64,000 nucleotides of DNA from Conexibacter woesei DSM 14684. GTDB lineage: Bacteria; Actinomycetota; Thermoleophilia; Solirubrobacterales; Solirubrobacteraceae. Location of the stretch: assembly GCF_000025265.1 (NCBI RefSeq), contig NC_013739.1:6062001-6126000 (forward strand). The letters run 5' to 3'. Made by a program: the position numbers and the translations under genes. Below the pieces are notes generated by a model. The model saw only the letters and a program-made list of their open reading frames with translations. It made no database searches and was not told the origin of the DNA. Below, one piece after another: positions 45,233 through 53,777 of the stretch. How positions within the stretch are numbered: position 1 is the stretch's first letter; the number at the start of each line of letters is the position of its first letter.

Positions 45233-45924
45233 TCCCATTCGTTGGACGGAAGCCGCACGTCGACCGGGTTCAGGACGACCGCGCCGATCACCGCCTCGAC
45301 GCCGCGCACCTGGTCGTCGAGGCACATGCTCGCCGTCGGGCGGCCGAGCCGGGCGACGTGCTCGGGCGGGTCGGGCAGGTGCACGAAGCCGGCACGCGTC
45401 GGCAGGCCGCGCGTCGCGACGAGGTGCAGCGCGCAGTACATGACGGAGTTGCAGCCGTGCGTGGAGGCGCTGTTGGAGACGACCGCCGGGACGCCCGCGG
45501 CGCGCACCGCCTGCACCGCCGCCTTGATCGGCAGCGTCGAGAGGTAGGCGGCCGGACCGCCCTCCACGACCGGCTCGTCGATCGGGCGGCGGTCGCCGTC
45601 GGCGAACTGGAAGTCGCGCACGTTGACCGCGACGCGCTCCAGCCGCAGCGTCGTTCTCTCGGAGAAGACGCCGCAGGAGACGATCGCCTCCGGCGGACCC
45701 GCCCCGCCCGTGCCGTCCTCGCCGGACAGCAGCGGCTCCAGCGCCTCCAGCGGCGAGTCGTCCCAGTCGAGCGCACGCCCGACGACGCGCCGTCCCTCGA
45801 CGACGCGGCCGTCGAGCCGCTGCGCGACGAGCGCGCTCGGATTGACGTCGTAGCGCAGCTCGGAGCGCTCGGCCGTGTCGCCGAACGCTCCGTTGCCGGT
45901 CACGAGGATCCAACGGTCGGACAT
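45226..45924 (-). CDS. pyroglutamyl-peptidase I-like protein (C15)
   Basis: A 232-residue C15-family protein. The catalytic triad is recognisable: Glu96 in LRLERVAVN, Cys158 in VSNSASTHGCNSVMY and His182 in FVHLP. Normal pyroglutamyl peptidase reads VTGFEPF near the N-terminus; here it is VTGNGAFG, so substrate preference may have shifted. It removes N-terminal 5-oxoproline, or could hydrolyse another lactam or cyclic amide. It lies between the transporter genes and the amidohydrolases, in a single operon. Confidence 0.8.
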   Translation of the reverse strand: MSDRWILVTGNGAFGDTAERSELRYDVNPSALVAQRLDGRVVEGRRVVGRALDWDDSPLEALEPLLSGEDGTGGAGPPEAIVSCGVFSERTTLRLERVAVNVRDFQFADGDRRPIDEPVVEGGPAAYLSTLPIKAAVQAVRAAGVPAVVSNSASTHGCNSVMYCALHLVATRGLPTRAGFVHLPDPPEHVARLGRPTASMCLDDQVRGVEAVIGAVVLNPVDVRLPSNEWEW

Positions 45925-45928
45925 CGCG

Positions 45929-47587
45929 CTACCCCGTCGCTCCCAGGTCGGCCGCCCACGAGTAGGTCAGGTTGACCGCGCTCGTCGGCGCGCCGGTGAT
46001 CCGCTTGTTGAGGAAGACCGGGTTGTACGGCGTGTAGAGCGGGATCCAGATCTGCGCCTCTACGGCGCGCTCCTGCGCCTCCGCGATCAGTCTGGCGCGC
46101 TGCTCCTCGTCGGCCGTGCCGGCCGCCTCGGAGGTGAGGCGCATGAAGTCGGGGTCCTCCCATCTCGCGTAGCCGTAGAAGTTGTCGCCACGCATGTACT
46201 GATAGAGCTGGAGCGGGTCGGGGAAGTCCGGCACCCACTGCGAGAACAGCATGTCGACGCCGTCGCGCGCCTTCGCGTCGGAGTAGAGCGCGTTGTAGCT
46301 GTTGCCGGCGAGGCTCTTGATCTCCAGCTGCAGCCCGATCTCTCTCGCCGCGCGCTGCATCTCGGCCGCGATCGTCGGCATCTCCTCGCGGTCGCGCGTG
46401 ATCGCGACGGTGATCGGCTCGCTCGGAGCGCCCGCCTCCTGCACCAGTCTCTTCGCCTCCTCGACCGAGCCGGACGGCTCCGGCAGCGCGTCGTAGGCCG
46501 CTCTGTACGTCTCCTTCGCGTAGCCCCACGCGCCCGGCGCGACCGGCGCCTTCAGCGGCTCGGCGGCGCCGTCGAGGACGCTGGAGATGATCCCGTCGCG
46601 GTTGATCGCGAGCGACAGCGCTCTGCGGATGCGGACGTCTCTGAGCGGCCCGTCGAGGCTCGTCACCATCGCGACGTAGCTGCCGGCGGCGCGGCCGAAC
46701 GAGAGCGTCCCGGTCGGCGAGGAGCCGAGTCTCTTGAAGCCCGAGGTCGGCACCTGGTAGGTGCCGTCGATCGTGCCGGAGGCGAGCGCGTTGACGCGCG
46801 CGGCCGGGTCGGCGATGAAGTCGACCTCCAGCTGCGCGATCTTCGGCACGCGCTCGGCGTCCCAGTAGCCATCGAAACGCTCCAGCGTGACCGACTGGCC
46901 CTTCGTCCAGCTGCCGAAGCTGAACGGCCCGGTGCAGTCGATGCCGCCCTCGGGCGTGCCGTAGCTTCTGCCTCTCTGCTCAAGGAACGCCTTGCTCTCG
47001 ATCCGGCCGGCGGGCGTCGCGAGCGCGCTCGGCAGCTGCGCGTCGGGACGCTCGAGCTTGATCGTCACCTCGTTCGGGCCGGTCGCCTCGATCTTGCTCA
47101 CGTTCGCGTAGGCGCCGGCGTAGTAGGAGCCGACGCTTCTGTCGAGGTTGCGGCCGAGGCTGTAGGCGACGTCCTCGGAGGTCAGCGGCGCGCCGCTGTG
47201 GAATCTGACGCCGTCGCGCAACGTGTAGACGAGCGTCTTCGGGTTCGGCGCTCTCCAGCCGGTCGCGAGCGCGGGGACGATCTCCATCTCGGGCGTGACC
47301 GCGGACAGGCTCTCGCAGACGTTCGCGCCGATCTCCAGCGGCGGGAAGTCGTTCGCGAACGCCCAGTCGAGCGACGCGGGCTCGGCGTAGACCGCCCACG
47401 TGACCTTGTCGACGTCGCCCGCCGGCGCCGGCGTGCCGTCGCTCAGCGCGACGCCGCCGCCGGCGGTCGTGCCGCCGCCTTGGGTCGAGGACGACGATCT
47501 CGTCGCGCCGCCGCAGGCGGTCGTGCCGGCGGCCAGCAGCGCGCATGCCGCGATGGCCGCGAGCGGCCGCTTCCGAATGCTCTCCAC
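45929..47587 (-). CDS. ABC dipeptide/oligopeptide-type solute-binding lipoprotein 1
   Basis: A 552-residue SBP_bac_5 (DppA/OppA-type) protein. An N-terminal signal ends near the lipobox TTAC, followed by a Ser/Gly/Thr-rich linker. The family body is complete, with FRDGVRFHSGAPLTSEDV-like strand (LRDGVRFHSGAPLTSEDVAY), DVRIRRALSLAINRDGI and a C-terminal IPLYTPYNP. It captures a peptide or other polar solute outside the membrane. A second homologue is at 51252; only one permease and ATPase set lies between them. Confidence 0.87.
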   Translation of the reverse strand: MESIRKRPLAAIAACALLAAGTTACGGATRSSSSTQGGGTTAGGGVALSDGTPAPAGDVDKVTWAVYAEPASLDWAFANDFPPLEIGANVCESLSAVTPEMEIVPALATGWRAPNPKTLVYTLRDGVRFHSGAPLTSEDVAYSLGRNLDRSVGSYYAGAYANVSKIEATGPNEVTIKLERPDAQLPSALATPAGRIESKAFLEQRGRSYGTPEGGIDCTGPFSFGSWTKGQSVTLERFDGYWDAERVPKIAQLEVDFIADPAARVNALASGTIDGTYQVPTSGFKRLGSSPTGTLSFGRAAGSYVAMVTSLDGPLRDVRIRRALSLAINRDGIISSVLDGAAEPLKAPVAPGAWGYAKETYRAAYDALPEPSGSVEEAKRLVQEAGAPSEPITVAITRDREEMPTIAAEMQRAAREIGLQLEIKSLAGNSYNALYSDAKARDGVDMLFSQWVPDFPDPLQLYQYMRGDNFYGYARWEDPDFMRLTSEAAGTADEEQRARLIAEAQERAVEAQIWIPLYTPYNPVFLNKRITGAPTSAVNLTYSWAADLGATG

Positions 47588-47589
47588 GA

Positions 47590-48432
47590 CTATCCCTCTC
47601 GTCCTTCGGCGGCGAGGAAGCGACTCCGCGCCGCCGAGATCTCGTCTGGCTGCCAGCCCGGTCCCGGGAGGGAGTCGAGCAGCAGCTTGGTGTAGGGGTG
47701 CTGCGGTGCGGACAGCACCGTGCGCGCCGCCCCGCGCTCGACGATGCGCCCACGGAACATCACGACCACGTCGTCGCAGACGTACTCGACGACGCCGAGG
47801 TCGTGACTGACGAAGACGTAGGCGATCTCACGCTCGGCGCGGATCGCGGTCAGCAGGTTGAGGACCTGCGCCTGCACGGAGATGTCGAGCGCCGCGACCG
47901 CCTCGTCGAGCACGAGCACGCGCGGCTCGGCCGCCAGCGCCCGCGCGATCGCGGCGCGCTGGCGCTGCCCGCCCGAGAGCTGCCGCGGCAGCGCCGCCGC
48001 GTTGCGCTCGGTCAGGCCGACCTGGTCCATCAGCTCGGACGCTCTGCGCCGCCGGTCGGCCGGCGAGAGGTCGAAGTGCAGCCGCAGGACCTCCTCGATG
48101 CAGCCGCCGGCCGTCTGGCGCGGGTCGAGCGACAGGTACGGGTCCTGGAAGACCATCTGGATCGCGCGGGCACGGGCGCGGCGACGGGCGCGCGACAGCC
48201 AACCGCTCGCGCGCGGCTCGCCGAGCAGCGCGATCCCGCCGTCGTCGGGATCCTCCAGGCCGACGAGCATCCGCGCCGTCGTCGTCTTGCCGGAGCCCGA
48301 CTCGCCGACGATCCCGAGCGCGCCGCCGGGCGGCACGTCGAAGGTCACGTCGTCGACCGCCACCAGCGGGCCGAAGGTCTTGCGCAAACCCTCGACGCGG
48401 ACGACCGGCGCCGTCTCAGCGACCGCTGCCAT
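47590..48432 (-). CDS. ABC transporter ATPase (DppF/OppF-type)
   Basis: A 280-residue ATPase with Walker A GESGSGKT, signature LSGGQRQRAAIA, Walker B RVLVLDEA and the switch His in VSHD. The C-terminal region carries the HPYTKLLL element of Dpp/Opp ATPases. It overlaps the upstream DppD-type gene by 17 bases and is followed by binding-protein gene 1 after two bases. It energises uptake together with its partner ATPase. Confidence 0.92.
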   Translation of the reverse strand: MAAVAETAPVVRVEGLRKTFGPLVAVDDVTFDVPPGGALGIVGESGSGKTTTARMLVGLEDPDDGGIALLGEPRASGWLSRARRRARARAIQMVFQDPYLSLDPRQTAGGCIEEVLRLHFDLSPADRRRRASELMDQVGLTERNAAALPRQLSGGQRQRAAIARALAAEPRVLVLDEAVAALDISVQAQVLNLLTAIRAEREIAYVFVSHDLGVVEYVCDDVVVMFRGRIVERGAARTVLSAPQHPYTKLLLDSLPGPGWQPDEISAARSRFLAAEGREG

Positions 48433-49432
48433 GTCCCACCTCCTGCGTGCTCGTGGTCGTCGGCAGCAGCGCGCCCAGCTCCGCCTCGCGGCGACACGCC
48501 GACCGTCCGCCGGCGATCGCTGCCAGCGGCGGCCGCGCCTGCTCGCAGGCGTCGGTGACGTAGGCGCAGCGGGTGCTGAAGACGCAGCCGGCCGGCGCCT
48601 CGTGCAGCCCCAGCGGCCGCCCCGGGATCGCCGACAGGCGCTCGCCGTCGGCGACGCGCCGCGGGCTCGACGCGAGCAGCCCGGCCGTGTACGGATGGCG
48701 CGGGTTCTCGAACAGCGCCGCGGACGGCTGCTGCTCGACGATCGTGCCGGCGTACATCACGTTGATGCGGTCGCAGACGGCGGCGGCCAGCTCGAGGTCG
48801 TGCGTGACGAGCAAGACGGTCAGTCCGCGCTCGTCGCGCAGTCTGCGCAGGATCGCCATGATCTCCGCCTGCGTCGTGACGTCAAGCGCGGTCGTCGGCT
48901 CGTCAGCCAGCAGCACCTCCGGCTCGCACGCGAGCGCCGAGGCGATCATCACGCGCTGCAGCATGCCGCCCGACAGCTCGTGCGGGAACTGCTTCAGGTG
49001 GTGCTCGGCGCGCTCCAGGCCGACGGCGAGCAGCAGCTCCTTCGCACGCTCCCGCGCCGCATCCTTCGCGACGCCGTTGCGGACCATGCCCTCCGTCAGG
49101 AAGTCGCCGATCCGGCGCGCCGGATTGATGTGCGCGCGGGGGTCCTGGAAGATGATCGAGACACGCTTGCGGCGGATCTCGCGCAGCTCCTCGGGCGGGC
49201 ACGTCAGCACGTCGACGTCGCCGACGGTCACGCTCCCGCTGACCTGCGCGCCGCGCGGCAGCAGGCCGAGCACGGAGCGCAGCGTCATCGACTTGCCCGA
49301 GCCGGACTCGCCGACGAGGCCGACGACCTCGCCGCGCTCGCAGCGCACGCCGACGCCGCCGAGGATGTCGCGGCGCGCAGCGCCCTCGCCGAGCGCAAGC
49401 GAGAGGTTCGTGATCTCCAGCGCCGCGCTCAT
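48416..49432 (-). CDS. ABC transporter ATPase (DppD/OppD-type)
   Basis: A 338-residue ATPase with Walker A GESGSGKS, signature LSGGMLQRVMIA, Walker B VLLADEPTTALD and switch His VTHD. The oligopeptide-type tail (HPYTAGLL, GCVFSTRCAYVTDACEQ with several Cys, suited to an iron-sulfur or structural site) is typical of OppD/DppD. It starts at ATG 49432, overlapping the permease stop as ATGA. Confidence 0.92.
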   Translation of the reverse strand: MSAALEITNLSLALGEGAARRDILGGVGVRCERGEVVGLVGESGSGKSMTLRSVLGLLPRGAQVSGSVTVGDVDVLTCPPEELREIRRKRVSIIFQDPRAHINPARRIGDFLTEGMVRNGVAKDAARERAKELLLAVGLERAEHHLKQFPHELSGGMLQRVMIASALACEPEVLLADEPTTALDVTTQAEIMAILRRLRDERGLTVLLVTHDLELAAAVCDRINVMYAGTIVEQQPSAALFENPRHPYTAGLLASSPRRVADGERLSAIPGRPLGLHEAPAGCVFSTRCAYVTDACEQARPPLAAIAGGRSACRREAELGALLPTTTSTQEVGHGSGR

Positions 49433-50301
49433 CGGTCGGTCTTCCCGACGCGCGCGGCGATACCCTCGCCGACGAGGTTGAACGCGACGACGGTGACGAC
49501 GATCACGATGCCGACCGACAGCGGGCCGATCGTCGCGCCCTGCAGCAGCGCCGACTGCGCCTCGGAGATCATCGTCCCCCAGTCCGCCGTCGGCGGCTGC
49601 ACGCCGAAGCCGAGGAACGACAGCCCGGCGAGGTCGATCAGCGCGTAGCCGAACAGCAGCGCCGACTGCGCGAGCAGGAACGGCGCGAGGTTCGGCAGCA
49701 GGTGGCGCAGGCAGATCCACCACGCGCTGAAGCCCTGCAGGTCGAGCGCGGCGAGGTACGGCCGCTCGCGCTCGCGCAGCGCGACGCCGCGCGTCAGCCG
49801 TGCCATATAGGGGATGTAGGCGAAGATCAGCGCCGGCACGACGGCCTTCAGGCCGGCGCCGAACATCGCGACGGCGAGCATCGCGAGCATCAGGCCGGGG
49901 AACGCCCATGCGATCTCGATCACGCGCGAGAGGACGCGGTCGGTCCAGCCGCCTCGCCACGCCGCGAGCACGCCGAGCAGGACGCCGAACGTGGTCGCGC
50001 CGACGACGACGAGCAGCGGCGCGATCAGGCTCGTGCGGCTGCCGTAGATGATCCGCGAGAGCGTGTCGCGGCCGGCCTCGTCGGTGCCGAGCGGGTGCGC
50101 GGCCGAGCTGCCCGCGAGCGACTGCGAGAGGTCGACGGCGTTGGGGTCGTGCGGCGCGATCAGCGGCGCGAAGACGGCCGTCAGCGTCAGCAGCACCAGC
50201 ACGGCGACGCCGAACCAGAACAGCGCGCCGCCGCCGAGCCGGCGGAAGACGCCGAGGCCGCGCGACAGCTGCGGGGTGGGGATCTCGACTGCGGTGCTCA
50301 T
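49429..50301 (-). CDS. ABC transporter permease (DppC-type)
   Basis: A 290-residue permease with six hydrophobic helices and a short cytoplasmic N-terminus. HPLGTDEAGRDTLSRIIYGS is the DppC-type signature, and the EAA-loop region reads LDLQGFSAWWICLRHLLPNL. It pairs with the DppB-type permease, whose stop its ATG overlaps as ATGA. The pair forms the channel of the operon's transporter. Confidence 0.92.
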   Translation of the reverse strand: MSTAVEIPTPQLSRGLGVFRRLGGGALFWFGVAVLVLLTLTAVFAPLIAPHDPNAVDLSQSLAGSSAAHPLGTDEAGRDTLSRIIYGSRTSLIAPLLVVVGATTFGVLLGVLAAWRGGWTDRVLSRVIEIAWAFPGLMLAMLAVAMFGAGLKAVVPALIFAYIPYMARLTRGVALRERERPYLAALDLQGFSAWWICLRHLLPNLAPFLLAQSALLFGYALIDLAGLSFLGFGVQPPTADWGTMISEAQSALLQGATIGPLSVGIVIVVTVVAFNLVGEGIAARVGKTDR

Positions 50302-51239
50302 CGCTTCCTCCCGCGCACGCGGGGATCGATCCAGGGGTAGGCGATGTCGACGATCGCGTTCGTCACGACGAAGGCGCCGACGATCAGCAGCACGCCGGCC
50401 TGCACGACGGGGAAGTCCTTCGCGTTGACCGCCTGCACGAGCAGGGAGCCGACGCCGCTGAGGCCGAAGACCGTCTCGACCAGCGTCGTGATCACGAGCA
50501 GGCTGGAGACCAGCAGGCCGGCGAGCGTCGCGATCGGCCCGAGCGCGTTGCGGAAGGCGTGACGCCAGATCACCGCGCGCTCGGGGACCCCGCGCGCACG
50601 GGCGGTCTCGACGTACTCGGCGTTCAGCTCCGACTCCATCGCCGAGCGGGTCGCGCGGGCGACGAGCGCGACCGAGCTGATCGCGAGCGCGATCGCCGGC
50701 AGCGTCAGGTGCCATACGCGGTCGAGGAAACCCGAGCCGTTGCCGAAGGCCGGGAACCAGCCGAGCTTCACCGAGAAGATCGTGACGAGGAAGATCGCCG
50801 CCACGAACGCCGGCGTCGCCGTGCCGATCGACGTCACGACGAGCACGATCGAGTTGACCGTGCCGCGCTTGACGGCGGCCAGCACGCCGAGGCCGATGCC
50901 GACGACGAAGATCAGCAGCGCCGCGTAGCCGACGAGGAACAGCGTCGTCGGCAGCCGCGACTCGATCAGCCCGGAGACCGACTGGCGGAACTGCAGCGAG
51001 CGGCCGAAGTCGCCCTGCACCGCGTTCGTCAGCCAGTTCCAGTACTGCACGATGAACGGGTCGTCCAGGCTGTACTGGGCCCGCACCGCTCTCAGCGTCT
51101 CGGCCGTCACGGAGTTGCCGCGCACGAGGAAGTTCTCCGGGCTGCCCGGCGCCAGATGCAGCGACAGGAAGACCAGGAACGACGCGGCGAGGCAGATCAG
51201 CACCAGCGTCGCGAGCCGCCCGAGGATGAACGTTCGCAT
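50298..51239 (-). CDS. ABC transporter permease (DppB-type)
   Basis: A 313-residue permease beginning with the DppB helix MRTFILGRLATLVLICLAAS, then a large extracellular loop with DFGRSLQFRQSV and five further helices. The ARARGVPERAVIWRHAFRNAL segment is the EAA motif that contacts the ATPases. It follows binding-protein gene 2 by 12 bases and overlaps the DppC-type gene. Confidence 0.92.
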   Translation of the reverse strand: MRTFILGRLATLVLICLAASFLVFLSLHLAPGSPENFLVRGNSVTAETLRAVRAQYSLDDPFIVQYWNWLTNAVQGDFGRSLQFRQSVSGLIESRLPTTLFLVGYAALLIFVVGIGLGVLAAVKRGTVNSIVLVVTSIGTATPAFVAAIFLVTIFSVKLGWFPAFGNGSGFLDRVWHLTLPAIALAISSVALVARATRSAMESELNAEYVETARARGVPERAVIWRHAFRNALGPIATLAGLLVSSLLVITTLVETVFGLSGVGSLLVQAVNAKDFPVVQAGVLLIVGAFVVTNAIVDIAYPWIDPRVRGRKR

Positions 51240-51251
51240 CGTCGCGCTCGC

Positions 51252-52904
51252 TCAGCCGGCGGAGCCGATCGCGGCGGCCCACGGGTAGTGGAGCTGGACG
51301 TAGCTCGCCGGCGCCCCCGTGATCCGCTTGTTCATGAAGAGCGTGTTGTAGGGCGCGTAGAGCGGGATCCACAGCAGCTCGTCGACGACGATTCTCTGCG
51401 CGCCGGTCACCAGCTCTGCCTTTCTCTGCTCGTCGGTCGTGCGCGACGCGTCGTTCAGCAGCGCGTCGAGTCTCGGGTCCGAGAAGCCGGCGAAGTTGTA
51501 GAAGTTGCCGCTCTTGAAGTACTCGTAGATCTGGAGCGGGTCGGCGAAGTCGGTGCCCCACGCGGTCAGGTAGAGGTCGATCCCCTTGCGCGCGTCCTCG
51601 CTCGTGTAGACGGCGTCGTACTGGTCCGGCGGGATCTGTCTCTGGACGACCTTCAGCCCGATCTGCTCGCCGGCCGCCTGGATCGCGGCGCCGATGACGG
51701 GGACCTCGGCGTCACGCGAGGTGACGGAGATCGTGATCGGCTGCTTCGGCGCGCCGGCCTCCTGCACCAGTCTTCTGGCCGCGTCGACGTCGCGCTGCGT
51801 GACCTCGAGGCCGTCCCACGCGCTTCTGAACGTCTCCTTCGCGTAGCCCCAGGTGCCGGGGACGGCGGGCGCCCGCGACGGCTGCGCGGCGCCGGCGAGG
51901 ACCGATCTGACGATCCCCTCGCGGTCGATCGCCATCGACAGCGCCTGACGGATGCGGACGTCTCTGAGCGGCCCGTCGGTGTTCAGGACGATCGCGTTGA
52001 AGCCCTGCGTCGAGGGGCCGTAGAAGACTCTGCCGGTCGCCGAGCCGTTCAGTCTCGCGAGCGCGGACGGCGGCACGAACCACGAGCCGTCGACCGTGCC
52101 GGACAGCAGCGCGTTGGTGCGCGCGGCGGGGTCGCGGATGATCTGGAAGACGAACTCGCCCGCCTTCGGCTTCAGCGCCGTGTCCCAGTAGGCGTCGTCG
52201 GCGGCGAGGGCGATCTCCTGGCCCTTCTCCCACTTCGCGAGCTTGTAGGGGCCGACGCAGTCGACGCTGCCCTCAGGCGTGCCGTACGACTTGCCCTCGG
52301 CTTTGACCGTTCTCTCGCTGCCGATGATCCCGGCGGGCGTCGACATGTACGCGTTGAACATCGAGTCGGGTCGTCTGAGCGTGACGGTCACCTCGCTCGG
52401 ACCGGTCTTGGCGATCGTCTTGACGTTCGCGAAGGCCTGGCCCCAGAACGAGCCGACCTTCGGGTCGATGTTCCGCTTCAGGCTGAAGACGACGTCGTTC
52501 GCGGTCAGCGGCGCGCCGCCGTGGAAGGTCGCGCCGTCGCGGATCTCGTAGACCCAGGTCGTCGGCGTCGGGTTCGAGAATCTCGCGGCGAGCGCGGGCT
52601 GGAGCGAGAAGTCGGGCGCCTGGCGGACGAGCCCGTCGCAGACGTTCGCGAGCACCTGGCCGGCGAAGAAGTCGGCGTTGAGGACCCAGTCGAGCGAGGC
52701 GGGCTCGGCGGTCAGCGCCCACGTGACGCGGTCGGTCGTGCCGCTCGCGGCGGGGGTCGTGACGGTCGGCTCGGCGCCGGCCGGCGGGCCGGCTCTGGCG
52801 CCGTCGCCGGAGCCGCTGTCGGTCGCGCCGCCGCAGGCGCTGAAGAGGGTTGCCGCGGCGACGGCCGCGGTGGCCAGGGAAAGGGTGGTGGTACGACGGG
52901 TCAT
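51252..52904 (-). CDS. ABC dipeptide/oligopeptide-type solute-binding lipoprotein 2
   Basis: A 550-residue SBP_bac_5 protein with a signal ending in the lipobox FSAC, then a Gly/Ala-rich linker. It is homologous throughout to binding protein 1 (shared EPASLDW, RDGATFHGGAPLTANDV, DVRIRQALSMAIDREGIV and IPLYAPYN). It is the first transporter gene downstream of the GntR regulator, 40 bases after its stop. Two binding proteins served by one permease set suggest two related ligands or two compartments of capture. Confidence 0.88.
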   Translation of the reverse strand: MTRRTTTLSLATAAVAAATLFSACGGATDSGSGDGARAGPPAGAEPTVTTPAASGTTDRVTWALTAEPASLDWVLNADFFAGQVLANVCDGLVRQAPDFSLQPALAARFSNPTPTTWVYEIRDGATFHGGAPLTANDVVFSLKRNIDPKVGSFWGQAFANVKTIAKTGPSEVTVTLRRPDSMFNAYMSTPAGIIGSERTVKAEGKSYGTPEGSVDCVGPYKLAKWEKGQEIALAADDAYWDTALKPKAGEFVFQIIRDPAARTNALLSGTVDGSWFVPPSALARLNGSATGRVFYGPSTQGFNAIVLNTDGPLRDVRIRQALSMAIDREGIVRSVLAGAAQPSRAPAVPGTWGYAKETFRSAWDGLEVTQRDVDAARRLVQEAGAPKQPITISVTSRDAEVPVIGAAIQAAGEQIGLKVVQRQIPPDQYDAVYTSEDARKGIDLYLTAWGTDFADPLQIYEYFKSGNFYNFAGFSDPRLDALLNDASRTTDEQRKAELVTGAQRIVVDELLWIPLYAPYNTLFMNKRITGAPASYVQLHYPWAAAIGSAG

Positions 52905-52944
52905 CTCGCCTCCGTGGGGGGAACGCGCGGGCCGGGCGACGCGG

Positions 52945-53616
52945 TCATGCCGCGCCGTCGCGCTCGAGGGACGCCTGCGAGAGCGCGCCGGAGACGAGGC
53001 GACTGATGTTCGCCTGCGCCCCCTCGATGTGCTTCTGCATCAGGTCGGCGGCACGTGTCGGTTCGCGCGCCGCGATCAGCTCGAGGATCTGCTGGTGGTC
53101 GTGGCGCGTGCGCTCGACGCGGTCGGCGTCGAGGAAGTCGAGCTTGCGCAGCACCGAGATGCGGTCGTTGATCCGCTCCAGCGTCGTGATCAGGAGCTCG
53201 TTCTGCGACAGCCGCGCGATCCCCATGTGGACGCGCAGCTCGGCCGCCAGCGCCTCCTCGGCGCCGGGGTTCTCCGTCCGCAGCGGCTCGTCCCACGTCT
53301 CGCGCAGCTTCGCGAGGGCTCCCTCCCAGCCCCGCTCGCAGGCCTGCTCGACGGACAGCCGCTCGATCGAGATCCGCACGCGGTACATGTCCTCGAACTC
53401 GCGCAGGTCGAACGGCCGTGCGACGCGGGCGCCGTTCATCGCGACGACGAGGCCCTCCTGCACGAGCCGCTGGAGGGCGCTGCGGATCGGCGTGCGGCTC
53501 GTGTTGAAGCGGGCCGACAGCTCGGTCTCCGTCAGGCGCGCGCCGGGGCTCACGCGGAAATGCGTGATCTCCTCCTTGAGCACCTCGTAGACCTCGTCGT
53601 CCTGAACTCGCGGCAT
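52945..53616 (-). CDS. GntR-family (FadR subgroup) regulator
   Basis: A 223-residue regulator with an N-terminal winged helix (VYEVLKEEITHFRVSPGARL then FNTSRTPIRSALQRLVQEGL) and a C-terminal FCD domain with helical metal-binding residues (RHDHQQILELI). Start at ATG 53616, right after GAGGAGAGGG; a start 11 codons upstream would include that site. It is the first gene of the catabolic operon, and the promoter with a palindrome lies directly upstream, so it is likely to control the whole operon, including itself, in response to a pathway intermediate. Confidence 0.9.
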   Translation of the reverse strand: MPRVQDDEVYEVLKEEITHFRVSPGARLTETELSARFNTSRTPIRSALQRLVQEGLVVAMNGARVARPFDLREFEDMYRVRISIERLSVEQACERGWEGALAKLRETWDEPLRTENPGAEEALAAELRVHMGIARLSQNELLITTLERINDRISVLRKLDFLDADRVERTRHDHQQILELIAAREPTRAADLMQKHIEGAQANISRLVSGALSQASLERDGAA

Positions 53617-53635
53617 CCCTCTCCTCGGGCACCTC

Positions 53636-53687
53636 GTTGTGTACAACAAGCATGCAGAACGTACTCAGGGACCTCGTCGTGTGTCAA
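53636..53687 (-). promoter_or_regulatory. promoter and GntR operator of the catabolic operon
   Basis: On the minus strand TTGACA (53687-53682) and TACGTT (53663-53658) are 18 bases apart. Just after the -10 lies GTTGT-AC-ACAAC (53647-53636), a 12-base palindrome of FadR-type form over the expected transcription start. A related string, ACCTCGTYGTGT followed by CAAC, occurs again at 53671-53687 over the -35, so two operator copies may bracket the promoter. Confidence 0.6.
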
Positions 53688-53777
53688 CCCTCACACAGGA
53701 GTGGGCGCGCAAGAGCACCCCGCACGACGACGAACTCCCTGCAAAGAGGGAGTTTCAGCGGAAGGTCAGAGGACCCG

